Of a stretch of DNA of 64,000 bases, positions 52,849 through 61,568 are shown piece after piece. The stretch is from positions 57,175-121,174 of the forward strand of contig CAKOSZ010000005.1 of NCBI GenBank assembly GCA_934119955.1, given 5' to 3'. The DNA is from an uncultured Bacilli bacterium. GTDB lineage: Bacteria > Bacillota_I > Bacilli_A > RF39 > UBA660. Every line of letters starts with the position of its first letter. Position 1 is the stretch's first letter. Under the pieces are notes generated by a model that had not been told where the DNA came from, did not search any database, and saw only the letters and a program-made list of their open reading frames with translations. The translations under genes were made by a program, and so were the position numbers.

Positions 52849-52878
52849 TTGCAAATATTGTATCGTGTGATACAATAT
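52849..52878 (+). promoter_or_regulatory. ABC exporter promoter with perfect palindromic operator
   Basis: TTGCAA (52849-52854), a 16-base spacer and TACAAT (52871-52876). A perfect inverted repeat, ATATTGTATC (52855-52864) and GATACAATAT (52869-52878) with a GTGT centre, covers the spacer and the -10. This is the place for a repressor, possibly GntR/YtrA type, but no regulator gene is nearby. Confidence 0.75.
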
Positions 52879-52895
52879 ATATTGTGGAGGAGTTT

Positions 52896-53606
52896 ATGAT
52901 AGAAATTAAAAATGTTAGTAAGACTTATAATGGTAAGAAGTTGGCTCTTGATAAAGTAAGTTTTACAGTTAATGATGGGGAGATTTTTGCTTTTATTGGT
53001 CATAATGGGGCTGGTAAAACAACTTTGATTAAATCGATTGTTGGAATACTTGAATTTAATGAAGGAGATATTTTGATAAATGGTAAATCGATTAAAAAAG
53101 ATCCAATTGCTTGTAAAAAAGAAATTGCATATATTCCAGATAATCCTGATTTATATGAAAATATGAAAGCCATTGATTTCATTAATTTTATTTGTGATAT
53201 GTACGAGGTTAGTAAAGAAGAAAGAAGCATTAATATTAAAAAATATGCTGATATTCTAGAACTAAGTGATAATTTAGGAGATGAAATATCATCTCTCTCT
53301 CATGGTATGAAACAAAAAGTTGCTTTAATTGCAGCCTTATCTCATGATCCTAAAATTTTAATTATGGATGAACCATTTGTTGGTTTAGATCCTAAGGCTG
53401 TTTATGATATGAAAAATATTATGAAAAGTATGGTTAAAGAAAACAAAAGTATTTTTTATTCAACTCATATATTAGATGTTGCTGAAAAAATATGCGATAG
53501 GGTTGCTATTATCAAATCAGGTAAAATTGTTAAAGTAGGTAAAATGAGTGAGATAAAAGGTGATGAATCACTTGAACAAGTATTCTTAGAGTTAGGTGAT
53601 AAATAA
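52896..53606 (+). CDS. ABC transporter ATP-binding protein
   Basis: A 236-residue ATPase. Walker A FIGHNGAGKTTL, signature LSHGMKQKVALIAALSHDP, Walker B ILIMDEPFVGLD and the switch STHILDVA. It pairs with the permease that starts at its last base. The start is the ATG at 52896 after GGAGG; a GTG at 52884 is within the ribosome-binding site. The protein belongs to the drug/bacteriocin/lipid-exporter type; the substrate is unknown. Confidence 0.93.
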   Translation: MIEIKNVSKTYNGKKLALDKVSFTVNDGEIFAFIGHNGAGKTTLIKSIVGILEFNEGDILINGKSIKKDPIACKKEIAYIPDNPDLYENMKAIDFINFICDMYEVSKEERSINIKKYADILELSDNLGDEISSLSHGMKQKVALIAALSHDPKILIMDEPFVGLDPKAVYDMKNIMKSMVKENKSIFYSTHILDVAEKICDRVAIIKSGKIVKVGKMSEIKGDESLEQVFLELGDK

Positions 53607-55207
53607 TGCAATTACTATCTTTAATTAAAGCTAATTTCAGTGAAGGAATGAGTATTTTTAAAGTGGGAAAGGGGTCTAAACTTAAAAAAGTTTTCCTTAC
53701 TATTATCTTATTTTCTTTAATACTTATATCATTTGGTTACTATGCTTATGAAATTGCAAGTGTCTTGCATCAAGTTAATTTAACTTATATTGTTTTAAGT
53801 ATAGCACTTACAACAGTTATGATTACATCTTTTATAGAAGGTATTTATAAAAGTCAAGGTATATTATTTGAAACTAGTGATAATGACTTATTATTTTCTT
53901 TGCCAATTAAAAAATCAACAATATTTTTTGTGAGAATTTTAAAATTATTAGTTTTTCAAATTTTATTTAATACAATGTTTTTACTTCCTTGTATGGTGGT
54001 TTATGCTTATTTTGAAAACCCAGGAGTGTCTTATTATTTATTATCACTTTTAATGTTAATTATTGCTCCTATTATTCCTACTGTCTTATCATGCATAATT
54101 GGTTATTTAATAAAAGGCATATCATCTAAATTTAAATCAAAGAAATTAATACAAACAATTTTCTCTTTAATAATGCTTTTAGTTATTTACTTCTTATCAT
54201 TTTCAATGAATAATGTTGTTGATAATTTACAAAGTAACGCTTTAAATATAAATAATACTTTAAGTAAAATTAACTTTGCTACTAATTATTATATTAATTT
54301 AATTAATGAATTTAATTTATTAGATTTTTTAAAACTAATTTTAATTAATTTTATACCTTTAATTTTATTAGTATATCTAGGTTCTATTTATTATTTTAAA
54401 ATTATTTTTAACTTTAAAGAAACAAAGGTTAAACATACTAAATATAAAATTCATGAAATTAAAACTAGCACTCCTTTAAAAGCCTTAGTTAAAAAAGAAT
54501 TTAATAAATATATAACAACACCTGTTTATATGATTAATACTTTATTTGGAGGAATTCTTCTACTCATTATGACGATTGCTTTTTGTACTAATACCACAAA
54601 TTTAATAGATTTATTTAATAAAAGTGAAAATACAAATATTACTATCTATATGGTATATAATTATTTACCTAAGATATTCTATGGAATGGTTTTATTTGGT
54701 GGTTTTACAACATCTATTACTTCATCTAGTATTTCTATTGAAGGAACTAAAATAAATTTACTTAAAAGTTTACCTATTGATATTAAAACAATTTTTAAAT
54801 CTAAAATAATATTTTCTAATTTAGTTTTAATGCCTTTTATCTTTTTAAGTGATTTAATCTTTTTAATTAGTTTTAAAATAAATATATTAGATATAATATT
54901 TATTATTCTAGCAAGCATTTTAGTTCCAATTTTAACATCTTTACTAGGATTATATATAAATTTATTAAAACCTAAAATGATATTTAAAACTGAAACTGAG
55001 GTTGTTAAACAAAGTATAGCAGTTGTAATATCTGTTTATACAGGAATCTTTCTTTTAGGTATATCACTTGGTTTATTATTTATATTTAATACTAATTTAA
55101 ATTTAGTAGTTATTTTAGAACTTTTAGTTTACTTATTATCAATATTTATGTTAATATATTTATTGAAAAGAAAGGGAGAACAGAAGTTTAGGGAGATAAC
55201 GGTATGA
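53606..55207 (+). CDS. ABC exporter permease
   Basis: A 533-residue membrane protein with about twelve hydrophobic segments in two halves, each starting with two helices and a soluble stretch, as in large ABC-2-like exporters. The conserved ETSDNDLLFSLPIKKSTIFFVR and GTKINLLKSLPIDIKTIFKSK segments lie at similar places in each half; they are the usual cytoplasmic loop of the putative exporter family. ATG overlaps the ATPase stop (TAATG). It is followed, with a four-base overlap, by a DMP19-like gene. Confidence 0.85.
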   Translation: MQLLSLIKANFSEGMSIFKVGKGSKLKKVFLTIILFSLILISFGYYAYEIASVLHQVNLTYIVLSIALTTVMITSFIEGIYKSQGILFETSDNDLLFSLPIKKSTIFFVRILKLLVFQILFNTMFLLPCMVVYAYFENPGVSYYLLSLLMLIIAPIIPTVLSCIIGYLIKGISSKFKSKKLIQTIFSLIMLLVIYFLSFSMNNVVDNLQSNALNINNTLSKINFATNYYINLINEFNLLDFLKLILINFIPLILLVYLGSIYYFKIIFNFKETKVKHTKYKIHEIKTSTPLKALVKKEFNKYITTPVYMINTLFGGILLLIMTIAFCTNTTNLIDLFNKSENTNITIYMVYNYLPKIFYGMVLFGGFTTSITSSSISIEGTKINLLKSLPIDIKTIFKSKIIFSNLVLMPFIFLSDLIFLISFKINILDIIFIILASILVPILTSLLGLYINLLKPKMIFKTETEVVKQSIAVVISVYTGIFLLGISLGLLFIFNTNLNLVVILELLVYLLSIFMLIYLLKRKGEQKFREITV

Positions 55208-55755
55208 AATGTTTTTTTAAAAGAAAAGAAGAGAATGTAGATGCTTCAAAAGTAATTGATAACATAATTAAAAAACAAGAAAAAATAGAAAAATTATCTA
55301 ATGAAGAATTATTAAAATTAGGCGATGAAAATGCAGTTGTAGTTAATTTTAATTTAAGAATTAACGAAAAATGTAATGATGGGGAGGATTTATCAGTTTT
55401 AAATGACTTTGAAAAAGTATTTTATTTAGTATCAACTTTTGAAAATAGTATTAAAGAAGGTGGATTTGAATATTTCTTTTTAGAGGAAAATGGTAATTAT
55501 TTTAAAGAAACAATTAATGCTTTAAGGATAATGAAAATGGATAAAATATTAAGTATTTATGAAAAAGTATTTAAAAAATTTGAAGATGCTCCAACTGATT
55601 ATGATTTAAGAAATGAGTATTTTGAAAAGAAAATAACTGATAGTTTTGAAGAAAAGATATTAAGAGCAGATGAATTATTTTTAGAATTACCAAGTGGTTA
55701 CTTTGAACATATAAAATATGAATATATAAAAAACAATGAGAAAAAATTTAAATAG
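55204..55755 (+). CDS. DMP19/DUF4375-like protein
   Basis: 183 residues, soluble. The region FEKVFYLVSTFENSIKEGGFEYFFLEENGNYFKE resembles DMP19-like DUF4375 (VxxLxNxVxNGGFxQYF), and the rest is helical and acidic. The Neisseria protein DMP19 is a DNA mimic, but most relatives have no known function. The ATG overlaps the permease stop, so it is the third gene of the ABC operon. The N-terminal CFFKRKEENVDASK is basic, then acidic. Confidence 0.6.
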   Translation: MKCFFKRKEENVDASKVIDNIIKKQEKIEKLSNEELLKLGDENAVVVNFNLRINEKCNDGEDLSVLNDFEKVFYLVSTFENSIKEGGFEYFFLEENGNYFKETINALRIMKMDKILSIYEKVFKKFEDAPTDYDLRNEYFEKKITDSFEEKILRADELFLELPSGYFEHIKYEYIKNNEKKFK

Positions 55756-55843
55756 AAATATTTAAGTTTTTTTATTTTCAAATTTATAGTTGAATAAAAT
55801 AGTTAAGATATTTAAATTTTCATATTATATTTTAGGAGGTAAT

Positions 55844-56422
55844 ATGGATATAAATGATAATTTTATGCGACCTAAAAGACCTTGTCCAATTGTATTTCAA
55901 AGTTTAGGTGCAACTGGACCTACCGGACCTACTGGTCCAGCAGGATCTGGTGGTAATATAACTCTTGCAATAGGAACTGTTACAACAGGTGCACCTGGAA
56001 GTCAAGCAGCAGCAACTATTACAGGAACAAGTCCTAATTTTCTTTTAAATTTGACTATTCCAGCAGGTGTTACTGGTCCAACGGGAGCAACAGGTGAAAT
56101 AGGTCCAACTGGTCCAACGGGAGCAACTGGTGAAACCGGAGTCACAGGTCCAACTGGTCCAACAGGAACAACAGGTGAAACCGGAGCCACAGGTCCAACT
56201 GGTCCAACAGGAACAACAGGTGAAACCGGAGCCATAGGTCCAACTGGTCCAACAGGAACAACAGGTGAAATAGGTCCAACTGGTCCAACGGGAGCAACTG
56301 GTGAAACCGGAGCCACAGGCCCAACTGGTCCAACAGGAGCAACTGGTGAAACTGGAATAACAGGTCCAACTGGACCTACTGGTCCAACAGGTCCTACGGG
56401 TCCTACCGGAGCAAGTGCTTAA
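55844..56422 (+). CDS. Collagen-like Gly-Pro-Thr repeat protein (exosporium-like)
   Basis: 192 residues. A short N-terminal part (MDINDNFMRPKRPCPIVFQSL) leads into GATGPTGPTGPAG, then a 40-residue non-collagen segment (ITLAIGTVTTGAPGSQAAAT...), then ~110 residues of Gly-x-x triplets (GPTGPTGTTGETGAT and variants). It ends GPTGASA. There is no membrane anchor or classical signal peptide. Such proteins, like BclA, form hair-like layers on Bacillus spores; the spore genes in this window favour that. The start is the ATG at 55844 after TTAGGAGG. Confidence 0.82.
   Translation: MDINDNFMRPKRPCPIVFQSLGATGPTGPTGPAGSGGNITLAIGTVTTGAPGSQAAATITGTSPNFLLNLTIPAGVTGPTGATGEIGPTGPTGATGETGVTGPTGPTGTTGETGATGPTGPTGTTGETGAIGPTGPTGTTGEIGPTGPTGATGETGATGPTGPTGATGETGITGPTGPTGPTGPTGPTGASA
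56077..56415 (+). repeat. Tandem 45-nt and 36-nt collagen-coding repeats
   Basis: The DNA repeats units that start GGTCCAACTGGTCCAAC and code for 15 residues (GPTGPTGTTGETGAT) or 12 residues (GPTGPTGTTGEI), with few silent changes. This leaves long near-identical runs that could recombine or slip. Confidence 0.85.
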
Positions 56423-56424
56423 AA

Positions 56425-56456
56425 AAAGGAGTAAGGTTTTTCTTACTCTTTTACTA
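56425..56456. terminator. Convergent terminator
   Basis: AAAGGAGTAAG and CTTACTCTTTT (one G-U) enclose GTTTTT; it serves the collagen-like gene and contains the stop of the minus-strand regulator. Confidence 0.75.
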
Positions 56457-58125
56457 TGGGATAAAAATTAATAATAGCATTCATTAATTTTTCATGTTTA
56501 ATTACAAAATGAATAACAGGATTATTACTTTTAGAAACAATAACATAGTTATTAGTTAAAATAGTTATATTAATATTTTTAAAAACTTTATTATTACTAA
56601 TATTTAAAAAATAATTTTTATTTTTCTTAGCATACTCCTTAGTACTTTTTAAATGTTTATTAAATTCAGTTTTAGTATAATAAATTTTTTTCTCATAGAA
56701 AATATTTTCTAAGGCTAAATAAGAATTATCAAATTCATAACAATTATCAATTAAAATATTATTTTCTAAAATTAAATTAATATTTTTTTCTTCTTCTTTT
56801 TTATATTCTAAGATTTTATTTATTTCTTCATCATTTAAATTATTTCTTTTTAAAATACTTAATAATAAACTATTCTCAATAGTAAAAATAGGTAAACTAG
56901 TTAAATATCTTTCTCTTTTTTCTTTTATATTTAAACTATTATTTAAAAAGTTTTTAAAAAAATTACTACTTGTATTATTATAAATTTCCATTAATGGTAA
57001 GGCTTTTTTAAACAAATTATTAGTTTTTTCTTGATAATAATTTATTTCTTTTAAATTAGTAGTTAAATAATATTTACCTTTATCGTGATGACCTTTAATG
57101 GCTTCCCCAGTTAAACTAATTGGATATTTAAAATAATTTAAGTGTTCAAATACATTGTCTTTATAATCTTTTAAATAAAAAGGATTAATTAAACCAGTCA
57201 TATAAAGAGGTATCCAACTTTCAAGACCTAAAATCATTTCTTTAAATGGTCTATCTAAATTATGAATAATATTAATATGTATTCCTTTTTTTAAACAAAA
57301 AGCAATTCCAAGCATCCATTTTTTACCAAATTCTATATCACTTGCCATATCTTCCATTTTCATATCACTCATCATATAAATATCACTTTTATTTTTACTT
57401 AAAACAGCTGCTTTAAAAAAATCAATCTCAGCCATTTTCATTTCTTCTAAACCATAATAATTTTTATTTTTAACATGATATATTAATAAGTTTGGTACTT
57501 TTAATTCATCAAATTTAATTACTTTTATATAATCGTTTAAATTAAAGTTATCAAAATTAATTAAAAAATCGCTTATATAATTATTAGATTTATTATTAAG
57601 TAAATAATCTTTTATTATTTTTTCTAAATTTGTAAAATTATCTTGGTTAAAAAATTCTTTTAAAGTATTTAAATCAGTTTCACTTGTATATTTAATTTTT
57701 ATATAATTAGATATTTTATTTATAAAAGTTAAAGGCTCACTTGGTTTAATTTTATTATATCTAACTCTTGATATATAAGAAGAATCAAAACTAATATACT
57801 TTGACATATCTTTTAAATTAAGGTTCAAACCATTTATTAATTCATTTAAATTATTGCTTAATGTATCATAGTCAAATTCATCTTTATTAAGAGAATTTCT
57901 TAAATTAGTTTCTATTTCTTTATTATCTAAAATATTATTATTTTCTTGATTAAGAGTAATAAGTGAGTTTATTAAACTATTTAATTGACTACTATTTGGT
58001 TTAGGAGTTCTGGTTCCATTTCTATATCTACTAATAACTGATTTATTAATATTTGTTATATTTGCTAACTTAGTAGTTGTACAATTTAGTTTTTCTAAAT
58101 AAGAATTTAAATAATCTTTAAACAT
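56443..58125 (-). CDS. Large XRE-type regulator with two helix-turn-helix motifs
   Basis: 560 residues. The first HTH lies at about 10-42 (TTKLANITNINKSVISRYRNGTRTPKP), the second at about 100-135 (LKDMSKYISFDSSYISRVRYNKIKP). The remaining 420 residues form an unknown, mostly helical domain, with HINIIHNLDRPFKEMILGLESW in the middle. The C-terminal part is Lys/Asn rich with beta character. No membrane segment is seen. It has the look of a ligand-sensing regulator; the ligand and targets are unknown. It is convergent with the collagen-like gene, not in its operon. The start at 58125 follows CTTGGTGATATT. Confidence 0.7.
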   Translation of the reverse strand: MFKDYLNSYLEKLNCTTTKLANITNINKSVISRYRNGTRTPKPNSSQLNSLINSLITLNQENNNILDNKEIETNLRNSLNKDEFDYDTLSNNLNELINGLNLNLKDMSKYISFDSSYISRVRYNKIKPSEPLTFINKISNYIKIKYTSETDLNTLKEFFNQDNFTNLEKIIKDYLLNNKSNNYISDFLINFDNFNLNDYIKVIKFDELKVPNLLIYHVKNKNYYGLEEMKMAEIDFFKAAVLSKNKSDIYMMSDMKMEDMASDIEFGKKWMLGIAFCLKKGIHINIIHNLDRPFKEMILGLESWIPLYMTGLINPFYLKDYKDNVFEHLNYFKYPISLTGEAIKGHHDKGKYYLTTNLKEINYYQEKTNNLFKKALPLMEIYNNTSSNFFKNFLNNSLNIKEKRERYLTSLPIFTIENSLLLSILKRNNLNDEEINKILEYKKEEEKNINLILENNILIDNCYEFDNSYLALENIFYEKKIYYTKTEFNKHLKSTKEYAKKNKNYFLNISNNKVFKNINITILTNNYVIVSKSNNPVIHFVIKHEKLMNAIINFYPIVKE

Positions 58126-58288
58126 AATATCACCAAGGTTATTATACTATATTTTTTTAATTTGAAAATGTTTTGTGTCAAATAAATTTAAAAAAGTTTC
58201 CAAAATAATCATTGATTAAAATGGAAACTTAATTGTTAGTTTTAAGTATTTTAGATATACTAATTAGTGATAGGAGTTTATATAAGAT

Positions 58289-59392
58289 ATGAAAGAAAAA
58301 ATAAAAGATATGAAAGAAAAATTAAAAAAATTCAATTTCAAAGATAAAAAAAATCTAATGATAGTGGGTCTTTTTGTAGTAATTGTTGTATTACTTGTTG
58401 TTTTACTTGGTAAGAAGGGAGGAATTAGTATGATTAATCCTGACAGTAAATTAAAAATTAGGAAAAGTGAAGTTAGTAATATTGTTTTAGAAGATTATAG
58501 TAATTCTTATTTTAATATTAAAAAACCAAAAGGATGGAAAGTAGATACTTTAGGAGACTTTATTCATTATACAATTAAAGTATATAATCCAGAAAATCCT
58601 ATTTATCAGTTCTTCTTCAATATGAAAACAGAAGGTTATAACAAATCAGAAGATGCTAAAAGATGGCAGCAAAAATATTACCCTAATAATATGTTTGCTA
58701 AAACTTCAGTAATTGCTACTAAGGATACCGAAGGATTTTATAAAATATTTAATGATTTAGGTACTTTAAATAATACTAGTACCTTTACATTTCCAACATT
58801 AACTGATTTTACTGTAACTGATAATTTAGGCAAAGGCAGTTTAGGTGGAGATATGCTAAGAGCAACATTTAAAGATGCTAATGGTAAAGATAGTGAAGGA
58901 ATATTTACTGCTTATGTATATGATCCAGGACCATACTATGTTAATGAGAATATCATGTCAGGTAAAAAAATAGATATACAATACTTAAATGTATATGATG
59001 CTATCTTTATTACAACACCAAAAGATGAACTTATAGATTGGCAAGATACATTGAATACTATTTGTTCTTCACTAGAATTCACAGATACCTTTATAAATGG
59101 ATTTAATCAACAACAAGACGCAGTCATGAAAAACTTCCAACAAATTAGAGCAATAGGTAATCAAATAAGTGATGGAATAATGGATTCTTGGAATAAAAGA
59201 AATAAATCATTTGATATTATGAGTCAAAAACAAAGTGATGCAACTCTTGGTTATGAAAGAGTGTATGATACAGAAACTAATGAAGTTTACAAAGCCTATA
59301 ATGGTTTTACTGATGACTATGATGGCAAAAGATATAAATCTATAACTGATGATATGTATACAGAAAAAATAACTGGTTATATAGAAAAGTAG
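58289..59392 (+). CDS. Membrane-anchored extracytoplasmic protein, unknown function
   Basis: 367 residues. A basic N-terminus (MKEKIKDMKEKLKKFNF...) leads to one hydrophobic helix at about 26-44 (IVGLFVVIVVLLVVLLG). The outside part, about 320 residues, has a PsbP-like alpha/beta look (FNIKKPKGWKVDTLGDFIHYTIKVYNPENP) and a C-terminal segment with LGYERVYDTETNEVYKAYNGF. No Cys for lipidation is seen. GATAGGAG is upstream. The next gene starts five bases after its stop, implying one operon. Confidence 0.65.
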   Translation: MKEKIKDMKEKLKKFNFKDKKNLMIVGLFVVIVVLLVVLLGKKGGISMINPDSKLKIRKSEVSNIVLEDYSNSYFNIKKPKGWKVDTLGDFIHYTIKVYNPENPIYQFFFNMKTEGYNKSEDAKRWQQKYYPNNMFAKTSVIATKDTEGFYKIFNDLGTLNNTSTFTFPTLTDFTVTDNLGKGSLGGDMLRATFKDANGKDSEGIFTAYVYDPGPYYVNENIMSGKKIDIQYLNVYDAIFITTPKDELIDWQDTLNTICSSLEFTDTFINGFNQQQDAVMKNFQQIRAIGNQISDGIMDSWNKRNKSFDIMSQKQSDATLGYERVYDTETNEVYKAYNGFTDDYDGKRYKSITDDMYTEKITGYIEK

Positions 59393-59397
59393 GTATT

Positions 59398-60360
59398 ATG
59401 AAAAATAAAAATAAATTAATTATAATTCTTTTTGTAGTAGTAATTCTTCTTATACTTTTAATAGTACTATTACCTAATAAAAATAATTCTAATAATTCTA
59501 ACAAATCTAATAATAATGATAAAAATAATACTACTATAACTAATAATAGTAAGAGTAAGTTATTAAAATATGTAGTTAAAATGAAAAAGAAAAATGTAAA
59601 TGATTATAGGCAAATTGAAAATTTAAATATTTTAAATACTAATACAAGTTTTCGTAATTATGCGTTTATAAGTGATAATAAAATTTATGTTTTTAATCCA
59701 AATAAGTTAGATGATGGAGAATTTGTCTATAAAAAAGTATATGATATTTCAAGTGAGATTAAAGTTATGAATATTGTTCCTGGGTATGGTTCTGATATTA
59801 GTTTTTATGATTATAGTGATAATTTATATACTTTAAATGATGATAACTTAGATAATAAAGTAGTAGATAATTATAGTATGTATGAAAATGCTAGTTATAA
59901 TAATCTTACTAAAAAAGAAAATTATTCTAAGGAATATTTAGGTTCTAAGGTTTCTTATGACTTTATGTCAACTTATGCTTATGTTAATGATAATAAACTT
60001 TATATGATTATGTATGGAAATGAAAAATATCCAACTTTTAAAGAAATTGATAGTTCTTATAAAGGTGAAAAAATAATTAGAATTTATAATGAAAGAATTG
60101 TTAAAACTGATAAATCTTTTTATGAAATAATGAAATATTTTGATACTAATACAAATGAAACTAAAAATATTTTAGTTAAAATTAAATCTTTAACTAAGTA
60201 TTATGATGAAGTTTTAACTTTTACTTATAAATATGTAATTTTAAAAGATTATACAATTATTCCTATAAATGATGTAATGGAAAATAGAGTAAGAGATTAT
60301 AATAATGATTACTTTTTAAGTGGATTTAACTATATGAATGAAGTTAGATACGAGGAATAG
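59398..60360 (+). CDS. Membrane-anchored protein with Asn-rich linker, unknown function
   Basis: 320 residues: a short basic start, one membrane helix (LIIILFVVVILLILLIVLL), an Asn/Ser-rich low-complexity linker (about 30-52), and a ~265-residue external domain with many Tyr and Asp and beta-strand character (NYAFISDNKIYVFNPNKLDDGEFVYKK), perhaps a propeller. It is coupled with the preceding gene (gap of five bases). I recognise no family. Confidence 0.6.
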   Translation: MKNKNKLIIILFVVVILLILLIVLLPNKNNSNNSNKSNNNDKNNTTITNNSKSKLLKYVVKMKKKNVNDYRQIENLNILNTNTSFRNYAFISDNKIYVFNPNKLDDGEFVYKKVYDISSEIKVMNIVPGYGSDISFYDYSDNLYTLNDDNLDNKVVDNYSMYENASYNNLTKKENYSKEYLGSKVSYDFMSTYAYVNDNKLYMIMYGNEKYPTFKEIDSSYKGEKIIRIYNERIVKTDKSFYEIMKYFDTNTNETKNILVKIKSLTKYYDEVLTFTYKYVILKDYTIIPINDVMENRVRDYNNDYFLSGFNYMNEVRYEE

Positions 60361-60380
60361 TTTTTCTTTTTCTAGTTTAA

Positions 60381-60389
60381 TGATATAAT
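60381..60389 (+). promoter_or_regulatory. Extended -10 promoter immediately before the SanA-like gene
   Basis: TGATATAAT at 60381-60389. Start of transcription at about 60396 would fall at or just before the in-frame ATG at 60397, leaving almost no leader. Confidence 0.5.
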
Positions 60390-60402
60390 ATATATGATGT
60401 TT

Positions 60403-61071
60403 ATGAAAAAATTAATTAAATATATTTTTATTATATTAATAATAGGTTTAGTTCTAGTTGTTGGAATTGATTTATATGTTAAATTAAGTACTAAAAATGA
60501 TATAAAAAATGAATTAGAAATTAACAATACTTTTGATTGTATTTTAGTATTAGGTGCTGGGGTTAGAGGAAGTGAACCTAGTCCACTTTTAAAAGAAAGA
60601 TTAGACACAGGTATTTCTTTGTATAAAAATAAAAAGGCTCCTAAAATAATTATGTCAGGAGATCATGGTAAAGCAAATTACGATGAAGTTAATGTAATGA
60701 GAAAATATGCCATTTCTAAGGGAGTCTTAGAAGAAGATATCTTCATGGATCATGCTGGATTTTCAACTTATGATAGTATTTACCGAGCAAATTATATCTT
60801 TGAGGCTAAAAATATTCTCTTAGTAAGTCAAAGATATCATTTATATAGAGCCTTATATATTTCAAGAAAACTTAATATAAAATCTCTCGGGGTAGATGCT
60901 AAGAAAAGCAAAATGGCAGGAGATGATATTAGATCATTAAGAGAAATACTTGCTAGAAACAAAGACTTTTTCAAAGTAATTGTTAAACCGAAACCTATTT
61001 TTCTAGGTGAAAAAATTCCTTTAAACCAAGATGGAAGAATTACAAATGATAAATATTCTACTTTAAATTAG
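60403..61071 (+). CDS. SanA/YdcF-like DUF218 protein
   Basis: A 222-residue membrane-anchored protein. The N-terminal helix (KYIFIILIIGLVLVVGI) is followed by the DUF218 domain: FDCILVLGAGVRGSEPSPLLKERLDTGISLYK, IIMSGDHGKANYDEVNVMRKYAISKGV, DHAGFSTYDSIYRA and LVSQRYHLYRALYISRK. The family includes SanA of E. coli (vancomycin exclusion) and acts in the envelope; its enzyme activity is uncertain. In-frame ATGs at 60394 and 60397 precede the chosen ATG, and the promoter is so close that the true start is uncertain. Confidence 0.85.
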   Translation: MKKLIKYIFIILIIGLVLVVGIDLYVKLSTKNDIKNELEINNTFDCILVLGAGVRGSEPSPLLKERLDTGISLYKNKKAPKIIMSGDHGKANYDEVNVMRKYAISKGVLEEDIFMDHAGFSTYDSIYRANYIFEAKNILLVSQRYHLYRALYISRKLNIKSLGVDAKKSKMAGDDIRSLREILARNKDFFKVIVKPKPIFLGEKIPLNQDGRITNDKYSTLN

Positions 61072-61086
61072 GTCATATATTACCAC

Positions 61087-61118
61087 AAAAACAAGATTTT
61101 TTCAAGTCTTGTTTTTTT
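61087..61118 (+). terminator. Terminator after the SanA-like gene
   Basis: AAAAACAAGA and TCTTGTTTTT form a 10-bp stem with a 10-base loop, then T. Confidence 0.85.
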
Positions 61119-61154
61119 AATCATTTTATAGTATTAAGTATTAGGTGAGAAAAA

Positions 61155-61568
61155 ATGGATTATTTAAATAACTTAATTCTTTTAGAAAATAGGGAACTAG
61201 AAGAAAAAATATTATATTTAGATGAAAATACTAAAAATAAAAACTTTAATTTAACTAAAACTGATATTAAAACTTTAATTATAACTAAGAATAATACTTT
61301 AAAATCTTTAAAAAGAATGGAAATAGGAGAATCAATTATTTTAAAACTAATTGAGAAATTATATACCTCACCTTATCTTGATAATAGTAATTATTTAGAA
61401 ACTTTAACTGAATTTATTCAAATATTTTATTATTATCAACAAGAATTATCTAGTTATTTAACTGATTTAGAAATTTTAGATAAATTAATATTAGAATTTA
61501 ATGATAAAGGTTTTATAGAAGAGAATTATTTATATCTTATAAAGGAAGAATATGAAACTAATAGATAA
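61155..61568 (+). CDS. DUF6323-like small protein
   Basis: 137 residues, soluble and helical. The block LTKTDIKTLIITKNNTLKSLKRMEIGESIILKLIEKLYTSPYLDNSNYLETLTEF (split at residues 36-90) has the order of features that I associate with DUF6323: a rhythmic helical start, a Gly-Glu turn, the SPYxDxxNYxETL segment, then FYYYQQELSSYLTDLEIL. Its partner overlaps by 17 bases. The family often pairs with DUF6179 proteins, and the role is unknown. AGGTGAG precedes the ATG. Confidence 0.6.
   Translation: MDYLNNLILLENRELEEKILYLDENTKNKNFNLTKTDIKTLIITKNNTLKSLKRMEIGESIILKLIEKLYTSPYLDNSNYLETLTEFIQIFYYYQQELSSYLTDLEILDKLILEFNDKGFIEENYLYLIKEEYETNR

Noticed and set aside
55821..55829. CATATTATA as a sigma-K/E -10 for the collagen-like gene
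   Set aside because: Transcription would start inside the ribosome-binding site, and no -35 is found.
56002..56369. Two long minus-strand frames through the collagen-like repeats
   Set aside because: They are by-products of the GGTCCAACT repeats on the plus strand, with low-complexity translations and no ribosome-binding site.
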